Positions 20,731-34,000 of a stretch of 64,000 nucleotides of DNA are shown one piece after another. Origin of the DNA: Symbiodinium microadriaticum (taxonomy: Eukaryota > Sar > Dinophyceae > Suessiales > Symbiodiniaceae); NCBI GenBank assembly GCA_001939145.1, contig LSRX01000533.1:292405-356404 (forward strand). Direction: 5' to 3'. Under the pieces are notes generated by a model. The model made no database searches, was not told the DNA's origin, and was given only the letters and a program-made list of their open reading frames with translations. The position numbers were made by a program, and so were the translations under genes. The number at the start of each line of letters is the position of its first letter. The first letter of the stretch is position 1.

Positions 20731-23700
20731 TCAAGCACCAGGCCGGGACACGTACGGCTGAGACATCTGTAGCAAGAAATTCTGCGCAGCCTCGACTGCC
20801 ACATCAATGGCCATGGCTACATGGCCCGGATCGAGGAAGTTCCGGATCCTGACATTGCGCAGGACACCACCGATCGAGAATCACAACTAAGCTATAAGCA
20901 CTGACAGGACGGACGACACTCCTCGAAACGGCTTGACCCAACACCACGCTCGGCTGATTTGCATCTTGCCAAGCATCCAGTCAGGGATCTTGGATCGCTT
21001 GTCCCGCCGAGCATATCTTTGATCAGCAAAGATCATGACTCCGTAGTCTCCTCAGACGGGCAGGACATTGGCAAAGCCCGAATACGAGTAGATGAGACAA
21101 GGGGCGTTTGGAACGGATGACACGTCCAAGGCATTGAGAGGCTTGCCTCATGGCATCGAAGTTGAGGAATTCTGACTCCTCCAAGGGCTCACATGACTCG
21201 TGATCCTGGCTTTCCAAACTTCTGCGGATTCTCCCCATCGCTTCACACGGCTGGCCCTCCTGACTCCTCCGGCTACGCACCTGAATAACAAGAGCTTCCA
21301 TCCTTGATGTCGTAGTGCTGTCGGAGAAATTCCAGCCTGCAGGCAATTCACCGTCATTTTTACTGGTACAGGAGGCTGTGGACATGAATTATGGCGAAAT
21401 CGTGCTGGTTGCCATGCAAGCCTCCTGCAGTATCCCAGGGATGTGTGCATGTACCATTTCCGCTATTGAGAATCTTCCCGAAGTTTCATGCGACACAGCT
21501 GCCTGGCCCGCAGTTCTCGCGACAGCGTGTATTGAAACGGCACCTGGGTCTGCAGGCTATCCAGGCTACAGATGGTCATATCCCGTCAAGCTTGTTGCCA
21601 CAGTCGGGCCAGGTACTTACAGTACAAGCCAGGAGGCTCCAAACAGAACGACGCATCGTCCGTAGTGCCGATCAAAGTCAATACCCTCCGCCACCTGATC
21701 AGGCCGACGATTCCAGAGATGTGAAGAAGCAAACGAGCCTCTGGAAGCGTGGCCTTCCCGCGCGCAACGCTGAGAAAGACAGCTCCTTGCCCAGAGTCAC
21801 AGGCCTTGCAGCAGTGCCGACATGCGGGCAATTCGAAAGTTTTGTCCACAACTCCGACGCACTTCCGCTGGCTGTCACAACATGGTGCAAGTCGGAAAAG
21901 TTGTTTACGGGCTGCTGAACCTGGGCTCATCAATGACCTGTCGCTGGACTCGTAGCCTCCTGACAACCAAGTCCTGTGCTTTCCTGAACCGCTACTTCTG
22001 ACAAGACTGTCCGTTCATATCGGCCGGAAAGCAACCCAGCATCTGCGACAGTCGGCGCCTGCCGATAGAGATTGAGAGCATACGTGGTGGCAACGACATC
22101 CTGAGTGCCACGGGACTGGCCGTTAACATCGGCATCACCAGAAGAAGGGACCAGTGCCTGGACAAGTGGACCGTAGCTTAAGAATCCCAAAGTCACCAAG
22201 ATGAGTCCGGGGTCGACAGTCTCAATGAAAACCAGCTTGTGCTTCAACACCCGTGAGATCACGCCTCCACGGCCAGGACATGAGAAACTCCCCGTGGGCT
22301 TCCGGCTTAAGGGAACTGTTGACACCCCCTCAACAGCAAAAGGCAGCGGCGGACTAATTTGAAGGCTTCTCACACAATGGATCAAGGCATTTAGGGCCGT
22401 GCAAGGGGATTCGACACTGTCACGGCACGTCTGCGCTGCCCGAATCGCACATACTGAGCTTTCGGAGGGCCCTTCGAGTGAGCCTTCTTTGCTAGACTGC
22501 TAGACTTTTTTGTCTAGAGATAGTTAGGATTGCCGGTCACATCTTTAAAGCCCATTTTCTACGAAGCTACTCAGACTTCACTCTGCCTACAGTAGCTGGG
22601 CGAAGGTCCAAAGTGCGAAACCAAACTAAACCCGCTCATCCCGCTTCATTAGTCCCAAGCAGGGACACTCCCGAATGAGGGCTTGGCGAAATGAACCCTA
22701 GAGCGGGGATAAATGGTGCCAAAATCTTCAAAACTCGAAACCGCGGCACTGCGCGTGCCTGTTTCATACCACTTCTCCAGAACTTGCTCCAGGTAGCGGT
22801 AAGACGTGAAGAAACACACCTCAGAACAGCTTTGGTTGCCAGAGCTTGATGCACAAAAACCGGGTCGCATATCTTGGCATTCTACTATCCTCCTGGCACC
22901 GGGCATCATCCCAATCGGTCACGAGTCACGAACTGGGCAAAACTGGCGCAAGTCTTGCCAAGATGCTACTCCATCGGGGACCGTCTTGACCAGCTCCTCT
23001 AGCAGGCTACCATAGGCCATCACGACACTGGGATCCTGCACAACGGAAGGGCATGAAACTGTTCTGTGGCTTCTGCGCAATCGACTCGACCTTCTTAGCA
23101 GGTATCCTTATGCGAGATCAAGGCCCTGAACTGCTTTGGCATTCAGTCCTCTCGCATGCTGAATCGAGAGGAGATCGGCACCTCCATAGCGACTTCTATT
23201 CCGGGTTAACGAATTCCATTGCTTGGGCTCCCCTCTGTGTTCACCTTGCACTGAAAAAAGTTGGGTAGCCGCTGTGCCTGGTCCACACCGTGTGTCACAA
23301 TCAGTGGGCACAGGCATTTCCTTTCCATGGTGATGGAAAAAGATTCAGTCGCCACCACGTTCGACATGCCGAGAATCCTGAGCAGCCGGGTGAGACGCGA
23401 GGGGCACTTGCGACATCCACAGCTCTCAGCCAGTAGTCTTCTGCATTCCTTTCGGTGCCCGGTACAAGGTGACCAAGAGGTGTCCGGCATGCAGGACTTG
23501 GATAAGCACAGACACAAAGTGCGAGACGACAAATGCAAATCTAGCCGCTTTGGGTACATCTCCAGGGGAGAGATCGTACCGGACGTCAGCACCACCGACT
23601 GGTATCGCTTCAGGACGGGCCGGATAGCGATTGAAGCATCCAGGCAGCGAAGGATCAACGTAGGGTCGTAAATGCCTGGCCCATCGAATTGTGCAGAAAT

Positions 23701-26700
23701 ACATGGCTCTACATAGTTGACCCTCTTCAAAGCCAGCAAAGGACATCAGAAGAACTGCTACTCGGCTGGAGGAAAGCTCTCTTTCGCCATGCTTTGACTC
23801 GTCGCGAAGGGCCTTGAGCTTCGGGATATGGGTCGACAATGATGCTGAAGCCCTGGGAATATGTCCCAAGCAGGGTGACGAAGTCAGCCACTTTTGTGAT
23901 AGGTGTGAACTCATCCAAGTTTGCCACTTGCAGCGTGTTGAGCCTCGGCATCGTGCCAACGAAGATACATCAAATTGCATGCTGATCATGGGAAAACACA
24001 TTTCAACGAACATAAACACATTCAATCCGCTCATACCACAAAACGGCAAAGCAGCAAAGATCTTAGGCGCTCGTGACAGAACTTCAAGGACTTGGAATCC
24101 ACCTCCTGGGCACATGTGTCGGGCTGCATTTCTTCGGACCCGCGCATTGAGAGCTTGCAAAATAATCGAGAAAGTGCTGCGGAACAAGAAAGCTGGCAAT
24201 TTGATCCAGAAAAGGCCACCTTCCTCCTGGCGAATGCCAAGCCAAATTATGTACTAGCTCAACTCGCTTATAACTTCGCTGTCTCAAAGTGCCACAGTGA
24301 GTCGGCATCTTCCTCCATCTTGTGCGTCACCTCATGATCAGAAAATGCCAGCAGCGCAGCACTGCCACGGTGCGTCTCAAAGTGCGCAAGCGAGCGGCAG
24401 AGAGCGGGCCCTCGCACTGAGCACGGTCCACGTGAAGATAGCGCCGGAAGAAATTCACCAAACCTTAAAAACGAAGCCACCCACCGTCACTCTCATGTTG
24501 ACCTGTGGTTCCCCACTGTCCCAAAGCAAAATGCTGCGTGACGCGTCTTGCATAATAAATAATGGGCTTATTTGTTCTTGATTCATGAGCGTCACGTCGC
24601 AACAGTGCGATGAAGTGCTCCGCACGGCGGATATTCCTTGGTCTCGGAAGGTGCTAAGTTGCGTTGCCTGTAGACCAGAGGCTTCTCTGTAATCGAAGCC
24701 TGAACTGGGATCAGCTCAGTTGTGCCAAGCTTCCCTGGGATGGCTTCGCTAACCAAATCTTCAGGAAGGACTGGGCTCTGCAACTGGTCGGCCATCGCTT
24801 CGTCGATCCTCCGAAATGCCGAGAAATTCTTGCAACATCTGCAACTGTTTCGTTGCCTTAAACCCTTTTGAACTCGGCTGTCTGACAGCAGGCCAGTCAC
24901 GACAGACTGATCAATCGAGCGACTGGCCAGCTTGTCTCAATCCCTGCACCAAGCGCTTGTACTCCTGCCAGGGGCCAGGGGCGACAAAAGCTGAGAGCCC
25001 ACACACATCTCGAAGCCGCCTGCCTCCTGAAGACGAGAAGCATCCTCGCGCTTGACACGGTCGACCTCGTTGCCGAGCCTGCTTTTTACAGCCGTGCAAT
25101 GAGAAGCGGATGGCACGGGCCCGACTCCGGGACCCTCTCGGCAAGTCCGAACCAAAGCTGCTTGATTACTGAAGCAACGAGGCGCGATTAATGGGCCGAA
25201 TGCCCGTGCAAGCAAGAATGCCAGTTCAAGTCACATGCCATGCACCTCTGACCGCGCGCAATGTTATGCCATGCTGAGGGGGTCTTCGCGTTTGCTGAAC
25301 ATCTGCATGTCCGCTCCATGACATGTGAACGTTGCTTAGCAGCAGCTTCTCCTCCATCCTCCACTTCCTACTGAAAATTGGAAAGAGTGAGGTCTCTCAG
25401 ACCCGCCCTAAACTGAGAGGGGTAAAGTCATGAACATGCAATACTTCGCCACTGGCAGCCATTGAGGCACACAAGCGAGCTACACCACAGCACACAGCTA
25501 TGAATGTGATTCGCTGCTCGGCAGCAACAGCTCGCCGTGCCTCGTAAGGTTGCCGAAGGATTGATCCAGCCTTTGTGGCCAACAAACGATGCATCTCGCG
25601 CTGATGATCGCAATACTGAGGCTCTTCGCTGGGAGTCGCTGCCCATTCGGAAGCCCAAATCACAACACCATAGGCAAACTTGACCCCAAAAGATGCGGCC
25701 CGCGCCTCTGCCGATTCAACTTGACGCTGAGCGATTCAATGCAAACATCGTCAATGTTGTGGGCCTCCGAGCAGGGAGTAAAACTCGTCTGTCATGACCA
25801 ACACACCCCACGTTTCTCATAGGTCTGCTTTCAACTCTTGGCTTGAAACTACAGTCGTTGCTTTTTTCTGCACGATCGTCTGCGCAGCGATAGAGCCTAC
25901 ATAAACCAAGAATATACATCGAAAAACTTGCCCAACTGCATGCACTTCTTGAGGTGCTCAGCAGCCGCGCTCACGACATCTCACGACTAAGGGCCGGAAA
26001 ACGTTACGAGCAAAGCCGCCTGCCTGTGGATCGCAAGTGGGGCACCAGGAGCGGCACTTCCAATAACGGACATGCCGAGACCCCCAAGTGCTGGTGTACC
26101 ACCAGCAGCCACCACGGATGCACCTTCTTTTGGGGCTATGCCTCTGCCACCTGCCAGTGCCAATGCCATTCTCGCTGGTCCTTGGCACTGGGATAACAAA
26201 CGCTGCCAGGTGGCACTGGCCGGGGCCACGCGAAAGCACTGGCACATGCGCAGAGCTCCAGTCGGCATCAAACCTTCTGCGACGGGATCACCGCCGGCGA
26301 GCATTGCCGCACCCGACTTGGAAACGCCAACCCAATTGAAGAGTGACCAAGCCGCTGCCAGGTTGCCTGTTGGGTTAGTTGGGGTGCTTGTGGGCCGCGA
26401 CAAGCCCAGGAGCATCTCTTTTGGCCCTCCGAGGTTGTTTTCTTCCATGACGCTTTTGAGAGCCTGCGCGGCCATGATTCCTACCCGTCGGGGAATTCCT
26501 GCAGTGCCTTTCTCGGTTTCAGTAACGTCTCGGTAATCCCCCTCCTGATCTGTGCCTATCTGCAGAAGAGCAGGAGGCTTTCCACGCTGCACATCTGCTT
26601 CGAATATTTCCAATTCTCCCCCTACCGGCACACAGCCGAGAAGATCAACCATGGCTGAGGCAGGGCCAGGCAGCAGAAGCCCTACAAATCCCGCCGGAAT

Positions 26701-27993
26701 GGCTTTGCCATTAACCCAGACGGCTGGCCCTCCGGGCTGTTCTGGTGGAGCTGCCATCATCCCTGACTTCACAGATGCTGGCCACTTCTTGTCGACGGTC
26801 CCAAGTGTTCGTGCCAAGCCGGGTGCCGAGATAGCAGGATCCCCCAGCAAGAAAACAGAGCCAGGTGAACTACCCAGTTTCTGCAGATCCGCGTCTAGGG
26901 TATCAGGCGTCAAAGAAAAACCTTCCGCAACAAGACCAGGTTGCACATCCATAACACCCAGTTGCAAAGTCGGGCCGCCCGATGTGCATGCCACCACTGG
27001 CACTGCCGCACCCAGGTTGGAGCCTATGTGCTGAAGAATGCCCGGCGCTCCTGTAGATAGCCTGCGTGGAATGAGAACAATGGCGAATCCAGGCCCTCTT
27101 GGCCCAACAGCTGCCAACACTTCATCTGCCGCCGCCTGTGCATCTGCCTGGGCAGACTCCGCAACACAAACCGCTTGCAGTCTTGTCTTTGAAAATCTCA
27201 AGCTTCGGACAGACCGGCTCACACTTCGAGGGCACGTCGACACCAAGCTGCACATGGCTAGCGCGCCAGCAGCATTTTGTACCCAATGCGTTTGCGAGCT
27301 CTGCTTGCTAACATCAGGGCAAGCAAAGACCGGTAAACTCCGAGCCGTTGTTGTGCGGCCTTCTCGTGGCCATAGCTGCTTGGAAGGCAGTGGCCGGGTG
27401 CCTTTGACGATCATGCCCACACCGCAACTACGCACACCACCTGGTTTGATCACACATCCTGCAGTGCTTGGCAAAGGGTGAGGGATCAAAAAAAAATTAA
27501 ATCAGGATCAAAAAAAAATTAAACCACAAAGATCAAAAAAAAATTAAAAACAGGATCAAAAAAAAATTAACGCAGTACGAATGCAACAAAGCTTGGGAAA
27601 AATCTAGGGTTTATGGATCAAAAAAAATTAAATCAGGATCAAAAAAAAATTAAACGGGTATCAGTAATAGTCGTAGTAGTACTGTAGGTCCCGGGGGGCG
27701 CAGCCCCCCCGGCGGGGGGGTTGGGGGGAGCCCCCCCCAATTCTTCTTCGCTTAAAAGTTGCTGTATTTGTTCACTTTTCACCTCAAGCGATTTCGTGCG
27801 GCTTCTTTTCCTGCTTTTGGCGTGGTGTTGGTGTTCGTTCTTGTTTCCCAAATCTACGAACAAGACCCCCCCCCCCGCCGCCACGCAGCCCCCATGTGCA
27901 GTACGTGATTTCGACAACTCTGTTATTATTCCTAGTGTTGTTACTATCATTATGATTAATCTTATAAATAATTGTTTGTATTATTTGTATTAA

Positions 27994-28038
<45 letters not shown>

Positions 28039-31000
28039 CAGTAGTAGTAGTTGTTGTTGTAGCTACCCCGAATATTAAAGCATGTTTTGCTGCGACTGCA
28101 TGCGTGCCGGGCCAAAAAAAAGCGGGGGGTCCAGAGGGGCGCAGCCTCTTCTTCCTCGCCCTTTCCGAGCCTTCGAAACTGCGTCCTTGCCCTTCACACC
28201 CCTCGAAGCCTAAGCCCTGCATTTGCTACGACTGCGTGCGTGCCGGGCTTAAAACAAAAGCGGGGGGTCCAGGGGGGCGCAGCCCTCCGGCGGGGGGGCC
28301 CCAATTCTTCTTCGCTTAAAAGTTGCTGTATTTCACTTTTTACCTCAAACGATTTTGTGCGGCTTCTTTTTCTGTGTGCTTTTCGCAGACGAGATTGAGT
28401 CGTGTTTGATTTTGTTTGTTCCGCTTTTCAGTGTACAGAGCGCGTACGTCTGCCTTTTGTCCTTTTTGTCTGTCGGCATGAAGTTTCATTTGTGATTAGC
28501 TTGATGTCTTCGCTTTTAGCCTCCGTAAAGCGATTTCGTTTGGTTTGCTCATCTTTCCTTCCTTCCTTCCGTCCTTCCTTCTTTCCTTCCTTCCTTCCTT
28601 CCTTCCTGTCCTCCTCCCTTCCCTCCTTTCCTCCTTCCTAGCTTCCTTTCCTCCTTCCTAGCTTCCTTCCCTCCCTCCCTTCTTCCCTCCCTCCCTCCCT
28701 CCCTCCCTCCCTGCTTCCTTCCCCAGCTCCTCTTGCATTTTTATCGTTTAATTTTTTTTTGATCCTGATTTAATTTTTTTTTGATCCTGATTTAATTTTT
28801 TTTTGATCCTGATTTAATTTTTCTTTAACCCCTATCCCGGCTCTTAAACCATGTAATGGGAAAGACAGCAGCAGCAAAGCGACATGAACACGGTGCATTT
28901 ACGCTGAGTGGAAGAAGTCAGGCTTATCAGCTTCACTTGGGGAGCACAACCTTTTGAATCGCTCGGTGGTGCAGTCCGTGCCTTGCTTGGTCATCGTCGG
29001 AGTGCTCTGTCCAAAAAAACTGCATCTTCTGCCTATTGTCTCTGGATCAGCTTCGTTTGACAATGTGTCTGGGCAAACGATCCACAGGGCGGCATGTGCC
29101 AAACAACGGTCTGGAAGTTGGCAAGACGCCGTCGACAACCGGTCTGGGAGATCGGTGTTCAACACACTGCAGAGCCCAGAGCTTCTGCTTAGCCTCAGCA
29201 AGGCTCGAAGGTGGCCGTTCGAAGGTGTTGTGGTCATCCGAGTCGACTTGACCGCTTGGCATCATGTGCTGGTCAAGGCTTCAAGGGCTTTGTCCCAAGC
29301 TTCTCGTACAAGAGCATCTGACTCAGGCCAAGTTCGACCTCAGCCCCAAGCTTGGACAAGAACTTCGACATTATCCGTTTCTGATGCAAGCTACGGCCGG
29401 GGTAGGGACGATGGGGTGTTATTTAAGAGCTCACAGTTCGGGCCTTCTGCAGCCTTCAGCGCATTCAAAGCTTCCCGCCTCCCTTCGTTGGTCATCTTGC
29501 CTTGGCCCACGGGTTACGAAGGAGAGTTTTAGACGAATCGCCAAGTTTTGCTGAGAACAACAGAGCTCAGGCTCTCTTGACATGGAATCAAGCACATGCT
29601 GCAGTTCTGGCAAGCTGCCCAACAGTGCAACTGCTGCTTCTCGAACGGTTGCGTCGCCATGGTCGATAAGTGGAGAGGCCAGTTCGCAAATCACAGCTTC
29701 GCGACCGTCTAGCAAGCTCTCAAGACACTTTAATGCCCCATGCACCATGTTGGAAGCGGGATCGTCGAGGCACGTGGACACGGCGTCGAAGAGTGCATCC
29801 TTGTCGTGCTCAAGTTCAAGGTCTTTCAGGGATAGCAAAGCAGCCGAACGGACGTGGGCATCTTGGTGCTCCAACTGCTGTCGCAAGACTTCACAAACCT
29901 TTGCATCGAAGTGCGCACACTGTCCCATGACCCCAATGGCTGTGGACTTGACCACCACGTCTTCGTCGGCCGCCAGTCGGAGAAGCATCTCTATCACATC
30001 GCGCTGGCCACGCTCTGAACAATGCGGCAGAAGCTCTACGGCTAAGCAGCGAGTCGCCAGATGTATGTCATTCTCGATGACATCCTAAGCGTTGCCAAAA
30101 CGAGAAGCCCCACAGTGAACAACACACAAGTGAACAATGACATGGTACATCTGAGCATCTCCACTGCCTACAAAGATTACAAAGCCCCTTCAGAAGGTGG
30201 GAAAGGTCCAGCCAGCATTCCTTACCTCTAAACCTATGTTTTGCTGCTCTGCTTGTCGAACAAAGCCACACTTTAAGAAAGAGTGGATTTCTTATTGCAT
30301 GACAGGAGAGCAAGAAGAAAAAAAAAACGGCCCTTATGAGCCAAATCCCCATCCCCTCTTTCGATGTTTATGCACAACTATCCGCCCGAGTGAACAACCA
30401 GAAAAGTTAGAAAGCCTTTTGCTGGCTCTGCACCCAGGGACGAGCACCAGGCTGACATCTTTGGCATTCAGTGACTCCTTCAAAACGGCGTGGCAGGAGG
30501 CCTGTGCTTTCGGCCTGCCTTGCCGGAGGCCCTTCAGCAAATCCTGAATGCGGTGCGGCACGAAGTCCGTCAGACAGGCTCAGCCGGCCATCGGTGCAAC
30601 CGAGCTGCGCCGTGGAGACCATCAGGCAGGCCATACTTGGTGGCAAGTTTCAGCAGCGGGGGCTTGCACTGCTCATGCCCGGAAATCATCTTCTTGCAAA
30701 GAGCCTCCACAGACAAGGGCAGCTTTTGACTTCCACTCCAGCATATGCAGGTTCAAGCCTACACGGCCTACGCATTTCTCACTGGCCTTAGCTGCCAGGT
30801 TCACGGCCTGTTGGGCTTCAGGGATGCCGGAGCTTGCAGCTGGTCCGACCACATCCAGGGCTGTCACAACCTCGGGCGCTTCGCGATCATCCCAACGGGG
30901 GCTTGGGTTTTATAAAGTTTTGTGAAGAGCGAGGCCGACAATGGGGGCAAGCAGTAGGCCCATTGGACGTTGAATCGGTCGAGTCCGAGAGTAGAGGGTC

Positions 31001-34000
31001 CTTTCACAAGTCGAGATTGCGACAATCTATAGCCAGGTTACCATCACAGGCCGGCTGGACAAATTTCAGCCAAGCAGCAGAGGCCGGCCACTCGCGGGCC
31101 AGAAAGCAGTGTGAGTTCTTCAGGTAGCCTTGGCTTGCGCTTGCTGTCCAGCCATGAGTCGGGAAGTTGGATGGGTTTTCGAAATAGAAGGAAGAGGCAT
31201 CAATGCCAGATGACTCGGTCAGAGCGCAGACTGAATCTTGCAATGCTGACGAAATCCAGAATCTTAGTCTTAGGAGCTTTGTCAAAGCCGGCACGTTCGT
31301 CGAAGCTCTGCGAGAAGCGACTTTACAGCAATGCTCGAGCGGCGAGGCTGTGCATGAGAAACGAATCCAATGTTACCCAAGAAACTTGAGATCACGGAAA
31401 TGACTTGGTCCTCGGAACCGGAACAAGCCGCAACTCGCTGAATGACCGCCTGCAGGTGAAGGGCATTCAATGCATCGCCGTCGACATTGGAGTACGTCGA
31501 AACTCGAAACAGAAACTTGCAAAACTCGTGAGATTGGTGTCGGCGGGGCATCCGAAGGAGAGGATAGAGGCTTCATGTTCAGGATGGTTCAGGCAGAAGA
31601 CCCTCCCAGTCCTGGCAGTCTGCACCACCTCTCCGCTTGAGTTCAGCACGAAGTCCGCTCAGGATCTGACGCATGCAAAACTGTCACAAAGAAGCCCTGC
31701 TATCTCAGCAGGCCCTGGCTACCTTTGTCGATGAACCGATCATCCTATCCCTGCATCTGCACAGGCCCGGAGTGCCTGTGCATGTGAGGAAGGCGAAAGC
31801 GATGCCAAATGATCGGACATCAGCAACAAGTGCTCTCCTGATCGCAGGGCTGCAACATCAAAACGACGGACGGTATACTCTTAGCATGGCAGCAGCTGGG
31901 AACAATCACGCTATGGACAACGACAGTACTGACATGAAGATGAGGTAGGGGTTGTTGGCATTGCAAGCATTTTCTTCTGACAGGCTTGGATGGTCCCCCC
32001 GCCCCAATGTGGGTGGCAACCCCCGCGCGCATCCAGCAGCACCCCCCCCGGCGATGCTCTTGGCTAAATAGACCAGGGTTGACACTGGTGGCTTTGGGAT
32101 TGTGCGCTCCCCCAACCTCCGCAGGCTGAGGTCTTTCGAGTAACAGAGGTCGACATGAGACTCTCGCAGTGCCTCTCATTGCCTCTCCCTGTCCACACAC
32201 ATTCCTCCAGCGTAAGGTGAAGCGAGAAGAACGCAGTTGCGCAACAGCATCGACAGAGATGAATACCAAGGTCTTACAGTCCCTAGCTCTTGCAAGCTCT
32301 GGCCTTGACGCGTTAACTGTTTCACTCTCACCGTCATGAGTCGAAGCTTTAATTGAAGATTCTGCTTTCTGCCCTCGGCACTCTTTTTTGGCGTTGCACA
32401 CACATCGAAAGACTACTGGCCGAGAGACCTTCTGATGTACTCAGATCGTCCAGTAAAGCCTGGCAAAAACCAACACGGAGGGGACATCAGGAGACAGCAT
32501 GAAAACGGGTGCATCATGCCTTGACCACTGCTTCGTCTTCGCGAGGCGCCACTCTCGCCAAGACGGCGGCTGCCCGGGCACGCTGGAAGGGTGCCTGTCG
32601 GGGACCCCGTGGCCCGGGACGCTCTATACAGGACTCGCCGCCCGAGCCTGTGTCACTGCCAGCTCTTTCGCGAGCAACTCTATCACTACATCGCTGCGCT
32701 CGGCAACCTGCCAACCCATCGCAGGAAAGTCACGATCGACACACCATGACGCATCACATCCGATGATGCCGCATGTCACCTGTACTATAGGTTCCCCGCA
32801 ACTAAATCAGACTCATGACTTGCAGAGTTGCACCAGCCTTTGCAAGGGCATCGCAGATCATCCCTTGCGCATCACGAACATCCGGATTTTTGACTACATG
32901 TCCAAGGAAGGTGTTGAGCTCCCTCACATCGCCAATCTTCTTTTCTTTCATGAATGAAATGAGGAGACCAGTCAGCTCAGCCGCATCCGCGTACTGCTCG
33001 ACACGTTGGAAGTATGACCAGCCAATTTCACTCTCATCAGGGTCTGCAAAACACATGACTCCGACGAGCCAGGACAGAGTGTGTAGATGGTCCCCAGGCA
33101 AGTTTACAAGAACGTCCATGATCTCGACAGACGCAGGCCAAGGCTTCGGGCGGTGACGGGGTATGCAAGGCCCTAGCTGACCTCGCAATAATTCAGCAAC
33201 TGTTGCATCTTGTTGGGCAAGATGCTTCAGTGAGGCGCAAGCTGCACTTCGAATCGTTTGCTCCCAATGCTTTAGCTTGTCCACTAAAGCCGGCACGGCA
33301 CGATCCAAACAGTTGCCCCCAAGAACAGCAAGGGCCTGCACAGCGTCAAGCACGTGCTCGTGGTCCGACGACAGGTTCGCAAACGCTGGTTCGACGTCTG
33401 TCAGCAACGACAGCTTCAGCTCACCACCGATTGAATACAAAGACAACGGGAACGCGTCCTCGAGATTCGGAGAAACCTCTTTGACGGCCCAGGTCTTGTA
33501 CAGCTCAATGGAGATCAACGCCCATTCACAAAGAATCTGGCTGGCCTTAGAGAATTTGGCTTGATGCCCAGGGGTGAAGGTGCCCCCCATGTCTTGGGCA
33601 ATGCTCTCTGCCTGATGAATATGTCTCTCTTGCACTTTGGCCTGGACCACCTCTTCAGGAAATTCCTGCAAGCCACGGATAAAATCAAAGGTGTCGCTGC
33701 ACAGCAATGGTTTCAGCACATCCCATCCAGGCCCGGGGACCGACTGCGGATTAGCCCGTCGCCGCTGAAGATTCTTCACAGACGGGCATGATGCGATGAG
33801 GCGGTAGACAACCGCAAAGCATTGGTACATTGGACGCGCGGGGCTGAAGATCGCTTTCATTTCGTACAGATCATGGACATCAAGATGACTGAGAATCTCT
33901 GCGGCCCGCTTTTTCATGACCAACATAAGCTTCTCCCTGAAATCCTCGGGTGGAGGTGCTTGCAGGAGGAGCCGCTGACAGAGAAGAGGGACTTGGCACT

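Noticed and set aside
23426-24199. A 257-codon minus-strand gene
   Set aside because: It is a chance frame crossing several XPD exons in the wrong phase; the XPD reading restores 43- and 41-codon exons with exact family spacing.
26072-27481. Pro/Gly/Ala-rich plus-strand frames
   Set aside because: They are the antisense of the FIST gene; their composition mirrors its Gly/Pro-rich coding strand.
31690-31830. Protein-kinase subdomain IX-like text ([12 protein letters not shown])
   Set aside because: Similar to the kinase DVWSxG motif, but no catalytic HRD, DFG or ATP-binding exon was found nearby, so the match is too short.
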